Assembly (NCBI GenBank): GCA_007116635.1
Contig: SKIB01000011.1
Coordinates: 25,132 to 89,131, forward strand
Direction: 5' to 3'
Length of the DNA stretch: 64,000 bases
Source: Saccharospirillaceae bacterium
Lineage (GTDB): Bacteria; Pseudomonadota; Gammaproteobacteria; Pseudomonadales; Natronospirillaceae
A program made the position numbers and the translations under genes. Below the pieces are notes generated by a model. It was not told where the DNA came from, did no database searches, and was given only the letters and a program-made list of their open reading frames with translations. Of this stretch, positions 36,036 through 44,001 are shown in pieces (positions within the stretch are counted from its first letter, which is position 1; the number at the start of each line of letters is the position of its first letter).

Positions 36036-37840
36036 GAAATAACCAAGGGCCAAAATAAAGGAATCAACGCTGTACCTGAAATCCAGACCAAAAGATTCAT
36101 GATGATGCCTAAGGGCAGGAAGTCTAAAAAGCGATAGGATCCGGCATTATACACCAGGGTATTGGTTTGGTAACCGATGGGGGTGATAAAGCTGGCACTA
36201 GCGGCAAACATCACTGCAACCACAAAGGGCCTTGGATCAAAGCCCAGTTGTTGGGCTACGAGAATGATCAGAGGGGTAAACAGTACGGCCACCGCATTGT
36301 TACTTAAGAACTCGGTGGCAATGGAGGTGCTGACCAATACCAAAAACAGCAGCATCAAGGGGTGACTGTTCTCACCTAACAGGATAAGATGGTCGGCCAG
36401 TAGTTGTAGAACGCCGGTTTGTTCTAAGGCTAAACTGATTGCTAGCATGCCATAAATGAGAATTAAAATCGGCCAGTCGATGGATTGATAGGCTTGATCA
36501 CTGGTTAAGCAGCCAGTGATCAGCACGGTCGCTGCGCCTATGATGGCCAGTCCTTCAATAGGCATTACCCGAAAAGCGGCCAGGATCATGATGGTGATGA
36601 TGGTGGCCATGGCAATGCTTGCTCGCACCGGCTTAAACTGAGTCGGTTGCTGGGCACCAGTGTTAATGGTTATTAGGTCACCGTTGTCACGGAATCGATC
36701 GAGTCCATTTTGCAGCCCCTCAACCAGAATCACATCGCCAAATTCTAATTGGAAGTCATCCAGAGCAGCAGAGATATTGTCGCTTTGGCGATGCACAGCC
36801 AACACATGCACCCCATAACGAGCCGCCAAATCCAGGTCGCGCATCGGGCGGTGTTGATAGCGCGATTGTTTGCTGACCAGAAATTCCATCACCTGGGCAT
36901 TTTCCATGCGTGTATGGTCAGCATCACTGTTCTGGCCAAGCCCTAGCTGTTGGTTTTGACTTATGGAAAGCAGCTGTTGGCCCTTACTATTCAGTACTAA
37001 GCGGTCGCCGGCCTGTAAGATTTCTTCGTTTTTAGGGTGATGGATGACATGGTCGCCACGCAGAATCATGGATACTAGCACGTCACCATTGGCTAAATGT
37101 GCATCCTCTAGGCTGCGTTTTTCCAGTTTTGAGCCGGGGCTGACCAAGAGTTCGCTAACAAAGTGGCGTTCTTGGCCGGTGACCTGCTGAGAAAGTGTGT
37201 CTCTGTCGGGTAAGAGTTTAGGTGCCAGCAGCACCATAATGCCAAGCCCTATAACCGCCATTATAATGGCAGGCATACTGATCTCAAACATGCTAAAGGG
37301 CTCTAGGCCATACTGCCTGGCCATGCCATCGACCAGTAGATTGGTTGAAGTGCCAATCATGGTGATCAGTCCGCCAAAAATGGAAGCATAGGAAAGCGGT
37401 ATTAGCAGTTTGGAGGGTTTGATGTCGCGCTGATTGGCAAGGCTGATGGCCACGGGTATCAATACAATCACCACGGGAGTATTGTTGATAAAGGGCGAAA
37501 TCAGCAAGGCCGTTAGGCATAGGGTGATCAGTAGGCCGTATTCTTTACGTCCAGCCAAACGACCAAGATAACTGGCTAATAGTTGAATGCAGCCGGTTCG
37601 CTCTAAAGCAGCACTGACCACAAATAGACAGGCAATGGTGACCGGCGCGCTGTTATTGAGCACGCTTAAAACCTGATGGGGGGCTAGAATGCCAAAGAAC
37701 AGTAGCAGGGCAACCGCCAGCATCACCGCTTGATCGCTACGTAATAGCTCAAGGACAAACATCAGGATCAGGCCAAGAGTGATGATAATGGTTAGGCTGG
37801 TTGTAAGTTCCGTACTAAGGCTGAACAAGAGAGGCTCCAT
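36032..37840 (-). CDS. SLC13/DASS-type anion transporter with two RCK-C (TrkA-C) domains
   Basis: The 602-residue membrane protein has about 11 membrane segments split by a cytosolic part (about 205-395). That part shows two TrkA-C-like domains: ERHFVSELLVSPGSKLEKRS with GDRLVLNSKGQQLL, and KQSRYQHRPMRDLDLAARYG with FGDVILVEGLQNGL. Transport signatures include FINNTPVVIVLIPV and LSNNAVAVLF, the duplicated Ser-Asn-Thr/Asn-Asn motifs of DASS carriers. Likely substrates are sulfate, dicarboxylates or other anions with sodium. The ATG at 37840 is the best start; a TTG at 37864 is also in frame. It is coupled to the acyltransferase gene. Confidence 0.85.
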   Translation of the reverse strand: MEPLLFSLSTELTTSLTIIITLGLILMFVLELLRSDQAVMLAVALLLFFGILAPHQVLSVLNNSAPVTIACLFVVSAALERTGCIQLLASYLGRLAGRKEYGLLITLCLTALLISPFINNTPVVIVLIPVAISLANQRDIKPSKLLIPLSYASIFGGLITMIGTSTNLLVDGMARQYGLEPFSMFEISMPAIIMAVIGLGIMVLLAPKLLPDRDTLSQQVTGQERHFVSELLVSPGSKLEKRSLEDAHLANGDVLVSMILRGDHVIHHPKNEEILQAGDRLVLNSKGQQLLSISQNQQLGLGQNSDADHTRMENAQVMEFLVSKQSRYQHRPMRDLDLAARYGVHVLAVHRQSDNISAALDDFQLEFGDVILVEGLQNGLDRFRDNGDLITINTGAQQPTQFKPVRASIAMATIITIMILAAFRVMPIEGLAIIGAATVLITGCLTSDQAYQSIDWPILILIYGMLAISLALEQTGVLQLLADHLILLGENSHPLMLLFLVLVSTSIATEFLSNNAVAVLFTPLIILVAQQLGFDPRPFVVAVMFAASASFITPIGYQTNTLVYNAGSYRFLDFLPLGIIMNLLVWISGTALIPLFWPLVIS

Positions 37841-37912
37841 GGCAAGTTTGCGCCATTCTAACAAGGCAATCTTGTAATGATTAGGAATAAAAACTTATTT
37901 GTTTAGATTGAA

Positions 37913-39313
37913 TTACAATAAAGTGCGATTCACGGTTTCCCGTGCTTGCTCTAAGGCGGTCTTGATGCGATCCAGATCGTAGTTACGGATGCGCTCGACA
38001 TCCAGCTGCAGGGTGAAGCCTTCCATATCAATGGCGGTGAAGGTTTTACGCGCCCCTAGGTCACGACGGAAATCGACCACAGAATAGACAGGCACTGGGC
38101 GAGAAAACCCCTTGGCCTGGATGGCGGGTTTTTCTCGGCACAGGATCAGGTCTTTGATCAGAGCATGAGTTTCATGAGAGACCAGAATTTCACCAGGTTC
38201 GGCAGCGCTTTCAAGGCGGCTGGCAAGGTTTACTTCTTTGCCAATGATGGTGTAGTCCATGCGCGTTTCGGCGCCGAAATTACCAACGGTGCAATAGCCA
38301 GTATTGATGCCCATGCGGATTTCCAAGGGATGCTGGATGCCATCGGCGCGCCACTTGATAAAGAGCTTGCGCATGGTGCGGCGCATCTCGAGCGCCATGG
38401 ATACGCAGGCCTCGGCGTCTTTTTTGGCCCCCTTGGTGTCTGGGTCGCCAAAGAAGATCATGATGGCATCGCCAATAAACTTATCAATGGTGCCGCCGTG
38501 TTTAAGGGCAATGCGGGACATGATGTTCAGGTATTCGTTAAGGATGGTGGTCAGTTGCTCTGGCTCCATGATTTCCGACAATTCGGTGAAACCCTTGATG
38601 TCGGAGAAAAACACCACCAACTTCTTGCGTTGGTTTTCCAGCTTAACATCTTTCTTTCCGGTAAAGATGGTCTGCCATACCTGGGGTGACAGGTATTTAG
38701 CGATCTTACGCGACAGTTCACGGTGCTCTTTGGCCTGTTCTTGCATCAATTCTTGCGCTTTTAGCAGTTGCTGCGCGTCTCGAACCGAGTGAAAGGAGGT
38801 AAGGGCGATGTAAACCCCAACGCCAATGGCCGCCACCAGATCCACTATGGGTGAGGCCTGCTGGCCTAGTTGGTACCAGTCAAAGGTGCTCAGCAGGCTA
38901 TAACTTAGTAACAGGCTGCTAAGAAATAAGATTAAACTCAGGCTGTAGCGCTTCAGATCACCGGCCACCACAAAGCTGGCGTTGGCTAGAATCAGCATCA
39001 GCATGGCCGCCGAGGTGGATTGGGCGTATAGGGCTAAGAAAGAACCAAAGATGATGGCATCAATGACCAGGAGCCAGGGCGAATTGGTCTGTAATGAGGT
39101 GCGATTCTGTAAGATGCGAAAAACGAGCGGGATAACCAATAGCAGCATCACCAGCAGTAAGAAGCCTTGATCCATCCAGCCCAAAGCCAGCATGGTTAGC
39201 AAGGTGGCGGCCTGAGTGATGTAAGCCATGAAGCGAGCTTGGCCCAGGGCATTGCGGCCCAAGGCTAAATCAGGCGAACTGCTGAACATGCTGTTATTGG
39301 GTTGTTTGCTCAT
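37913..39313 (-). CDS. cyaB: Membrane-bound class III adenylate cyclase CyaB
   Basis: The 466-residue protein has a MASE2-like six-helix N-terminal part (about 25-185), a linker (LSRKIAKYLSPQVWQTIFTG) and a class III cyclase domain (about 228-405). VVFFSDIKGFTELSE and TIDKFIGDAIMIFFGDP carry the two metal Asp residues; TRMDYTIIGKEVNLASRLES carries the transition-state Asn and Arg. The linker and tail (ILCREKPAIQAKGFSRPVPV) closely resemble P. aeruginosa CyaB, which makes the cAMP that drives Vfr. The product should therefore be cAMP. No phosphodiesterase is nearby; fimL lies 10 kb away. Confidence 0.92.
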   Translation of the reverse strand: MSKQPNNSMFSSSPDLALGRNALGQARFMAYITQAATLLTMLALGWMDQGFLLLVMLLLVIPLVFRILQNRTSLQTNSPWLLVIDAIIFGSFLALYAQSTSAAMLMLILANASFVVAGDLKRYSLSLILFLSSLLLSYSLLSTFDWYQLGQQASPIVDLVAAIGVGVYIALTSFHSVRDAQQLLKAQELMQEQAKEHRELSRKIAKYLSPQVWQTIFTGKKDVKLENQRKKLVVFFSDIKGFTELSEIMEPEQLTTILNEYLNIMSRIALKHGGTIDKFIGDAIMIFFGDPDTKGAKKDAEACVSMALEMRRTMRKLFIKWRADGIQHPLEIRMGINTGYCTVGNFGAETRMDYTIIGKEVNLASRLESAAEPGEILVSHETHALIKDLILCREKPAIQAKGFSRPVPVYSVVDFRRDLGARKTFTAIDMEGFTLQLDVERIRNYDLDRIKTALEQARETVNRTLL

Positions 39314-39409
39314 ACGAGTTGCAGGTTGCCGAGATGAACTTATGGTAGTGATGATTGGCTATTTATAACATAGACTGTCCTCTAGTTGGCAATTCATTTG
39401 AGGTTTTTT

Positions 39410-39961
39410 ATGCATTTAACACCTAGACTGCTTCGCAGAAATTCGCATGTGCGTCTGGCCTTACCGGCCCCCAGTGCTGAGCAAGTCTTGTTGGCGGTGC
39501 AGGCCGCTCTGCGCGCGCCGGATCATGCATGGCTTAGGCCCTCTCGCTTTTTGGTGTTGCAAGCAGAGCAGTTAGAGCAGCTAGCTGAAGCCTTGGTTGC
39601 AGCCACCCCTGATTGCACGCAGCAGCAGGCAGACAAGTTTCGTAGCATGATGCGCCGCGCCCCCATGGTGCTGGTGGGCATTGCGCACTTAACGGATCAC
39701 CCAAAGGTGCCAGAGGTGGAGCAGCTGCACACCGTTGCTCTGGCCCTGGGTTATGTGCAGTTGGTCTTGGATGAGTTGGGTTTTGCTAGTGTCTGGCGTA
39801 CCGGTGATCTGGCCTATAATCCGCAATACCGACCGGCTCTGGGTTTGGCTGACAACGAGAAGGTAGTTGGCTTTCTGTATGTGGGTACGGCAGAGGGCAG
39901 TAAAAAGCCCTTGCCCGAGCTGCATGCTCAGGACTTTGTCCGTTGGCAGTTGCCAGGCTAA
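39410..39961 (+). CDS. YdjA-type nitroreductase
   Basis: The 183-residue flavoprotein belongs to the small nitroreductase family typified by E. coli YdjA. An N-terminal helix with RRNSHVRLALPAPSAEQV, RAPDHAWLRPSRFLVL (FMN contact), the central MRRAPMVLVGIAHLTDHPKV and GFASVWRTGDLAYNP are family landmarks. A homodimer with FMN is expected; the natural substrate is unknown. The ATG at 39410 follows GAGG by six bases; the frame is open to 39386. Confidence 0.9.
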   Translation: MHLTPRLLRRNSHVRLALPAPSAEQVLLAVQAALRAPDHAWLRPSRFLVLQAEQLEQLAEALVAATPDCTQQQADKFRSMMRRAPMVLVGIAHLTDHPKVPEVEQLHTVALALGYVQLVLDELGFASVWRTGDLAYNPQYRPALGLADNEKVVGFLYVGTAEGSKKPLPELHAQDFVRWQLPG

Positions 39962-39986
39962 GGATCATTGATCCAGGCGGCCTGCT

Positions 39987-40046
39987 ATGTCAGACCAAGA
40001 ACAAGAAAGATGGCTGGCCAACGGACTGCAGGTCTTGCATTCTTGA
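39987..40046 (+). CDS. Possible 19-codon ORF before tRNA-Ser
   Basis: ATG to TGA gives MSDQEQERWLANGLQVLHS, which looks like a normal protein N terminus rather than noise. It may be a remnant of a lost gene. There is no clear ribosome site, and its end overlaps the tRNA promoter. Weakly supported. Confidence 0.15.
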   Translation: MSDQEQERWLANGLQVLHS

Positions 40047-40070
40047 TATCGATTGCGTATAGTTGCGCGC
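40035..40070 (+). promoter_or_regulatory. Sigma-70 promoter of tRNA-Ser with G+C-rich discriminator
   Basis: TTGCAT, a 17-base spacer and TATAGT at 40058-40063 are followed by TGCGCGCC just before the tRNA start. A G+C-rich discriminator is the hallmark of ppGpp/DksA-repressed stable RNA promoters. Confidence 0.75.
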
Positions 40071-40073
40071 CTT

Positions 40074-40163
40074 GGTGAGGTGTCCGAGTGGTTGAAGGAG
40101 CACGCCTGGAAAGCGTGTATACGGGAAACCGTATCGAGGGTTCGAATCCCTCTCTCACCGCCA
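40074..40163 (+). tRNA. tRNA-Ser(GGA)
   Basis: The 90-base cloverleaf has acceptor arm GGTGAGG paired with CTCACC plus GCCA, D-loop with GAGTGGTTGAAGG, anticodon stem CACGC/GCGTG around CTGGAAA with anticodon GGA at 40108-40110, a long variable arm (ATACGGGAAACCGTAT) as in class II tRNAs, and T-arm GAGGGTTCGAATCCCTC. CCA is encoded. It has its own promoter and terminator, so it is a single-gene unit. Confidence 0.97.
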
Positions 40164-40169
40164 TTAAAA

Positions 40170-40197
40170 AAGCTGCTATTCTTAAGCAGCTTTTTTT
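40170..40197 (+). terminator. Intrinsic terminator of tRNA-Ser
   Basis: AAGCTGC and GCAGCTT form a stem around TATTCTTAA, followed by a T run, starting seven bases after the CCA end. Confidence 0.85.
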
Positions 40198-40285
40198 GTA
40201 TTTGTACTATTCTTGTATTTATACCATTGAAGTCTTTGTGCGCTCTTTGTAGATGTACGCTCTTTGTAGATGTTTAGGGGGTGCT

Positions 40286-40720
40286 ATGGCCTTTCAACTT
40301 CATCCTGCCCTGCAGCAGGACTGTGTTTCTTTGGGTGACTTCCAACTTTGCCGACTATTGCTGATGCGGGATGCCAATTATCACTGGCTAATTCTCGTGC
40401 CCAAGCGTGACGGCATCAGCGAGCAATTTCAACTGGATCCATTGGACCAAGAGCAGCTCATATGGGAGTCGTCCTTCGTTGCCAAGCGTATGATGGAGCA
40501 CTTCCAAGCAGATAAAATGAACATCGCCGCTCTGGGCAATGTCGTGCCGCAGTTGCACATCCATCATGTGGCACGCTTTCGTACCGATCCTGCTTGGCCA
40601 AGCCCAATCTGGGGCAGGGTGCCTGCCAAGCTTTATGAGCCGCAACAGTTACAGCAGAAAGTAGTGGAATTGCAGCAGTTGTTTAGTTCCAGCGCCTTTG
40701 TTCCTCGAGTAGAAAAATAG
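40286..40720 (+). CDS. HIT-family nucleotide hydrolase/transferase
   Basis: The 144-residue protein has the histidine-triad core NVVPQLHIHHVARFRTDPAW, with the catalytic His in the HIHH pattern, and an N-terminal YHWLILVPKRDGISE strand. Such proteins hydrolyse nucleotide phosphoramidates or dinucleotide polyphosphates. The subtype with WGRVP after the triad (PIWGRVPAKLY) is common in gammaproteobacteria and uncharacterised. The ATG at 40286 follows AGGGGG by four bases. It stops seven bases before the Pho-box repeat of the next operon. Confidence 0.88.
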   Translation: MAFQLHPALQQDCVSLGDFQLCRLLLMRDANYHWLILVPKRDGISEQFQLDPLDQEQLIWESSFVAKRMMEHFQADKMNIAALGNVVPQLHIHHVARFRTDPAWPSPIWGRVPAKLYEPQQLQQKVVELQQLFSSSAFVPRVEK

Positions 40721-40726
40721 CTCAAT

Positions 40727-40744
40727 TTGTCATCAATTTGTCAT
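40727..40744 (+). promoter_or_regulatory. Pho box (PhoB site) upstream of the PAP2-glycosyltransferase operon
   Basis: TTGTCAT-CAAT-TTGTCAT is two 7-bp repeats 11 bp apart, the exact layout of a PhoB box (CTGTCAT-N4-CTGTCAT), with one mismatch per half. A TAGATT -10-like hexamer lies at 40756-40761, about 11 bases downstream, as in PhoB-activated promoters where the box replaces the -35. The PAP2 ATG is 45 bases downstream of the box. No phoB is in the window. Confidence 0.72.
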
Positions 40745-40789
40745 GGCTCTGGCGTTAGATTAACGAAAGTTAAGGCTGGAGATAATCTG

Positions 40790-41308
40790 ATGAAATGGTG
40801 GCTGACCATAGCACAGTTAGATGTGCAGCTATTTTTGTGGTTACATGAGTTCCGTTACCGGCTGGTGCTGGCCCATTTGAGTAAGTGGGTGTCCAAAACC
40901 GGTGACGGCATGCTTTATTTGGTCATTCCAATGGTCTTGGCGCTTAAGGGCATGATCCCTTGGTCATGGCTGCTGGCACTGAGCCTGATTTTTGCCCTCG
41001 AGCGTGCTTGCTATTGGTTATTAAAAAATGGCCTTAAGCGCAATCGCCCAGCAGATTTTTTGCCCTTTTTCAACAGCTTCGTTAAACCATCGGATCGCTT
41101 TAGCTTTCCGTCAGGCCATAGTTCGGCGGCCTTCTTGTTTGCTGGTTTTTTGGTCTTGGTCTTTCCCGGCATGATGCTGCCCATCTTCTTATGGTCAGCC
41201 GCCATAGCCTTATCCAGAGTGTTTCTTGGCGTGCACTTTCCTGGCGATGTGTTGGTTGGGTCGTGCATGGGTTTTTTATTTTCGCTGCTATTAAGAGGGT
41301 TGCTCTGA
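40790..41308 (+). CDS. PAP2-family lipid phosphatase
   Basis: The 172-residue membrane protein has about five membrane segments and all three PAP2 motifs: KNGLKRNRP, FPSGHSSAAF and SRVFLGVHFPGD. These residues form the acid-phosphatase active site facing the periplasm in phosphatidic-acid, phosphatidylglycerol-phosphate or undecaprenyl-diphosphate phosphatases. The exact lipid is not predictable. The ATG at 40790 follows GGAG by eight bases. The stop codon overlaps the next start as TGATG, so the glycosyltransferase is translationally coupled. Together with the upstream Pho box this suggests release of phosphate from phospholipid head groups. Confidence 0.87.
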   Translation: MKWWLTIAQLDVQLFLWLHEFRYRLVLAHLSKWVSKTGDGMLYLVIPMVLALKGMIPWSWLLALSLIFALERACYWLLKNGLKRNRPADFLPFFNSFVKPSDRFSFPSGHSSAAFLFAGFLVLVFPGMMLPIFLWSAAIALSRVFLGVHFPGDVLVGSCMGFLFSLLLRGLL

Positions 41309-42399
41309 TGCGGATACTTTATGGCGTTCAGGCCACTGGCAATGGCCATATCACAAGGGCCAGAGCCTTGGCCCCCTTGTTGGCCAAGGGTGGAGCACAG
41401 GTGGATTATCTGTTTTCCGGTCGCGAGCCAGATAGGCTATTTGATATGGCTGTCTTTGGTGATTACCAATGCCGCAAGGGCTTAACCTTTGTCACCCGTG
41501 CAGGGCGCATCTGTTATTTGCCAACCCTGATGCAGGCCGATTTTCGCCAACTGATGCGCGATGTGAAGTCCTTGGATCTTCAGCAATATGACTTGGTAGT
41601 AACCGACTTTGAACCCATCACTGCCTGGGCGGCTAAGAGGGCAGGTAAGCCTTCTGTTGCCATTGGTCATCAATATGCCTTTGCTCGGGATGTGCCTAAA
41701 GCTGCTAATGGTTTGCTTGCCAGTACAATTCTGCGCTATATGGCTCCTGCTAGGATAGAGCTGGGTGTGCATTGGCATCATTTTGATCAGGCTGTCTTGC
41801 CTCCCATTATTGAGCCTCATGCCCATAACTCGCCCATGGCTAATCGTGTGCTGGTTTACCTACCATTTGAAGATGGTTTAGAGGTGATGTCTTTGCTGCA
41901 GCAACAGCAGGGCTACTATTTTCATTTCTTTAGCCCTGAGCTTATGCCGGGTGTTTATGCCAATGTTCAGGTTCATGCCTTGAGCCGTGATGGCTTTGCT
42001 GAGCAGTTAGCACTGGCTGAATCCGTGTTCTGTAATGCTGGTTTTGAGTTGGCCAGTGAAGCCTTGGCTTTGGGGCGAAAAATCTTGGTCAAGCCAGTGC
42101 GCGGGCAGATGGAACAGGTGTCCAATGCGGTTGCTTTGCAGCAGCTGGGCTATGGTTGGCAAATGCCGACTCTTGATGCAGCATATCTGTCTCGTTGGTT
42201 GCGTGAGGCCAAGGCGGTGCAGATTAACTATCCAGATGTGGCGGGCTATTTAGCTCAATGGCTCTGTCAGGGGGCTCATGAGCCAGTGGCACAAATGGCA
42301 CAAAAACTATGGTCAGAGGATTCTGTGATTCTTAAATCAACCGCTGCTGCTGGTCGAGCTCAAAAAATCGAGCAAAAAGAATCTGTAAAGATTGCGTGA
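41308..42399 (+). CDS. MJ1255/VC2487-family glycosyltransferase
   Basis: The 363-residue GT-B fold protein starts MRILYGVQATGNGHITRARA, the typical His-containing loop of this family (annotated from MJ1255 and VC2487), with DLVVTDFEPITAWAAKRAGK and the donor-site segment ESVFCNAGFELASEALALGR (nucleotide-sugar binding), followed by KPVRGQMEQVSNAVALQQLG. It has no membrane segment but probably acts at the membrane face. Acceptor and sugar are unknown. It is coupled to the PAP2 gene and lies downstream of the Pho box, which suggests glycolipid synthesis from the diacylglycerol that PAP2 would release. Confidence 0.8.
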   Translation: MRILYGVQATGNGHITRARALAPLLAKGGAQVDYLFSGREPDRLFDMAVFGDYQCRKGLTFVTRAGRICYLPTLMQADFRQLMRDVKSLDLQQYDLVVTDFEPITAWAAKRAGKPSVAIGHQYAFARDVPKAANGLLASTILRYMAPARIELGVHWHHFDQAVLPPIIEPHAHNSPMANRVLVYLPFEDGLEVMSLLQQQQGYYFHFFSPELMPGVYANVQVHALSRDGFAEQLALAESVFCNAGFELASEALALGRKILVKPVRGQMEQVSNAVALQQLGYGWQMPTLDAAYLSRWLREAKAVQINYPDVAGYLAQWLCQGAHEPVAQMAQKLWSEDSVILKSTAAAGRAQKIEQKESVKIA

Positions 42400-42401
42400 C
42401 A
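42384..42401 (+). promoter_or_regulatory. Possible TyrR box before tyrR
   Basis: TGTAAA-GATTGC-GTGACA resembles the TyrR box TGTAAA-N6-TTTACA, with the left half perfect and the right half 4 of 6. It overlaps the end of the glycosyltransferase gene, 41 bases before the tyrR ATG, and could serve autoregulation. Confidence 0.35.
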
Positions 42402-42441
42402 CCTGGCCTTCTACTACTATTTAAAGATAGTAGGAGGTCTT

Positions 42442-43944
42442 ATGCGACTGCAAATTCTTTGTGAAAATCGTCTGGGTATTACCAGAGAAATTCTCGATAT
42501 CCTGGTCAACTTTGAAATTGATATTAGGGGTATCGAGATTGTTCCCTATGTTGGGGTGTTTTTAAGCTTTCCGGCGCTGGAGTTCAGTGCTCTTCAGGCT
42601 GTGATGCCTAAGCTTAGGCGAATACAGGGGGTAACGGATGTCAGCCTGATCCCCTTTATGCCCATCGAGCAGGAGCGCCACGCCCTTACGACACTGGTGC
42701 AGGTGTTGCCAGAGCCGGTCTTGTCCATGGATGCCAAGGGTCGATTAACCTATGTAAATCGAGCAGCGGTAAACTTATTGGGTCAAGACCTCAAGCAGAT
42801 GACGGATCGCTCATTGCAGCAGTTTCTTCAGGGTTGGACCATCCCAGAGTCGGAAATTAGCCAGCAGATAACCACCATGGTGCGCTTTATGGGCACGCAG
42901 TTCATAGCTGACATTTACCCCATTTATCTGCCCTCTGACCATCTGGGTGAAGAACAAGATCTGTATTCAGGCGCGGTGCTGACCCTTAAATCGCCACAAC
43001 GCCTGGGCAATCAGGTTAAGCAATGGGAAAAAGAAATCGGTACACTGGAGTGGCTGTCTACCAGTAGTCCGTTTATTCGTAAGTTAGAGCAGCAGGCAAG
43101 GCAACTGGCCAAGACCAATGCGGCCCTGCACATTGCCGGGGAAATTGGCGTTGGTAAAATGAAACTGGCTCAGGCCATTCACCTCTATGGTGTGCAGCAG
43201 GATGGCCCTTTTGAAAGGATTAACCTGCGTACGTTGGCACCAGAGCAACAGCTGAGACACCTATTTGGTGCCAGAGATCAGCAGGCCCTGCTCAATCAAG
43301 TGGGAGCAGGAACCCTGGTGCTTGAAAACTTTGAAGACCTAAGACTGGAGCTACAGCAACAGTTTGCTGCTGTTTTACAGACGGGACAGTATTTTGACCA
43401 GCAGGCTCAACAGCTTATGCCCATGCGGGCTCGTTTGATTTTCACCTCTATATCCGCTTTGCCGCAGTTGGTTCCTTTGGGGCTGGATGAAGAGTTGAGA
43501 GCCCTGTTGGCTGGCAGTAGCCTGTATTTGCCTCCGTTGCGACAAAGGCCTTCCGACATCCTGCCCCTGGCTCGCTACTATTTGCACCAACTGGGTTTGG
43601 CGGGTCAGCGAAGTTTTGCCCTGTCACCTGATGCTGCGGCACTGCTCAAGCAGCAGTCCTGGCCAGGCAACCTGCGTGAGTTGGAGCAAAGCCTGATGCT
43701 GGCATGCGCCCAGTGTGATCAAAGTGGTGAACTCAAGCTTGAGCATTTGCATCAACCCGAACTTTCCAATTTCGCAATGCCCAGTGAAATCAATAGCCTT
43801 GCTGAAGTGATGAGGAATTTTGAGGCTGATATACTACGTCAGCTCTACCCTCAATACCCTTCCAGCCGCCTGTTGGCCAGGCGTTTAGGTTTGTCTCATA
43901 CGGCTGTTGCCAATAAGTTAAAGGACTATGGCATTGGCCGCTAG
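42442..43944 (+). CDS. tyrR: TyrR/PhhR-type aromatic amino acid regulator with degenerate AAA+ domain
   Basis: The 500-residue regulator has an ACT domain (MRLQILCENRLGITREILDI...GIEIVPYVG, about 1-70), a PAS domain (EPVLSMDAKGRLTYVNRAAV, about 85-140), an AAA+ region (about 205-420) and a Fis-type helix-turn-helix (YPSSRLLARRLGLSHTAVAN, LKDYGIGR). ACT, PAS and HTH follow E. coli TyrR closely. In the AAA+ domain the P-loop reads GEIGVGKMK, Walker B reads LVLENFEDL instead of hhhhDE, no GAFTGA loop is present, and the arginine-finger segment is altered (ALLAGSSLYLPPLRQRP). Sigma-54 activation is therefore excluded and ATP hydrolysis is doubtful; repression of sigma-70 genes is likely. Confidence 0.88.
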   Translation: MRLQILCENRLGITREILDILVNFEIDIRGIEIVPYVGVFLSFPALEFSALQAVMPKLRRIQGVTDVSLIPFMPIEQERHALTTLVQVLPEPVLSMDAKGRLTYVNRAAVNLLGQDLKQMTDRSLQQFLQGWTIPESEISQQITTMVRFMGTQFIADIYPIYLPSDHLGEEQDLYSGAVLTLKSPQRLGNQVKQWEKEIGTLEWLSTSSPFIRKLEQQARQLAKTNAALHIAGEIGVGKMKLAQAIHLYGVQQDGPFERINLRTLAPEQQLRHLFGARDQQALLNQVGAGTLVLENFEDLRLELQQQFAAVLQTGQYFDQQAQQLMPMRARLIFTSISALPQLVPLGLDEELRALLAGSSLYLPPLRQRPSDILPLARYYLHQLGLAGQRSFALSPDAAALLKQQSWPGNLRELEQSLMLACAQCDQSGELKLEHLHQPELSNFAMPSEINSLAEVMRNFEADILRQLYPQYPSSRLLARRLGLSHTAVANKLKDYGIGR

Positions 43945-44001
43945 GAGAGCTGTGTATAAGGCTAGGCTGGTCAATAGTTCTTTTTAGAGGTGTTAATGGG
44001 G

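Noticed and set aside
35565..36137. 190-codon plus-strand frame over the acyltransferase gene
   Set aside because: Its protein is Ala/Asn rich and simply mirrors the hexapeptide repeats on the opposite strand.
40074..40163. tRNA-Ser as an integration site of a genomic island
   Set aside because: No integrase, no second copy of the tRNA 3' end and no change in gene content around it.
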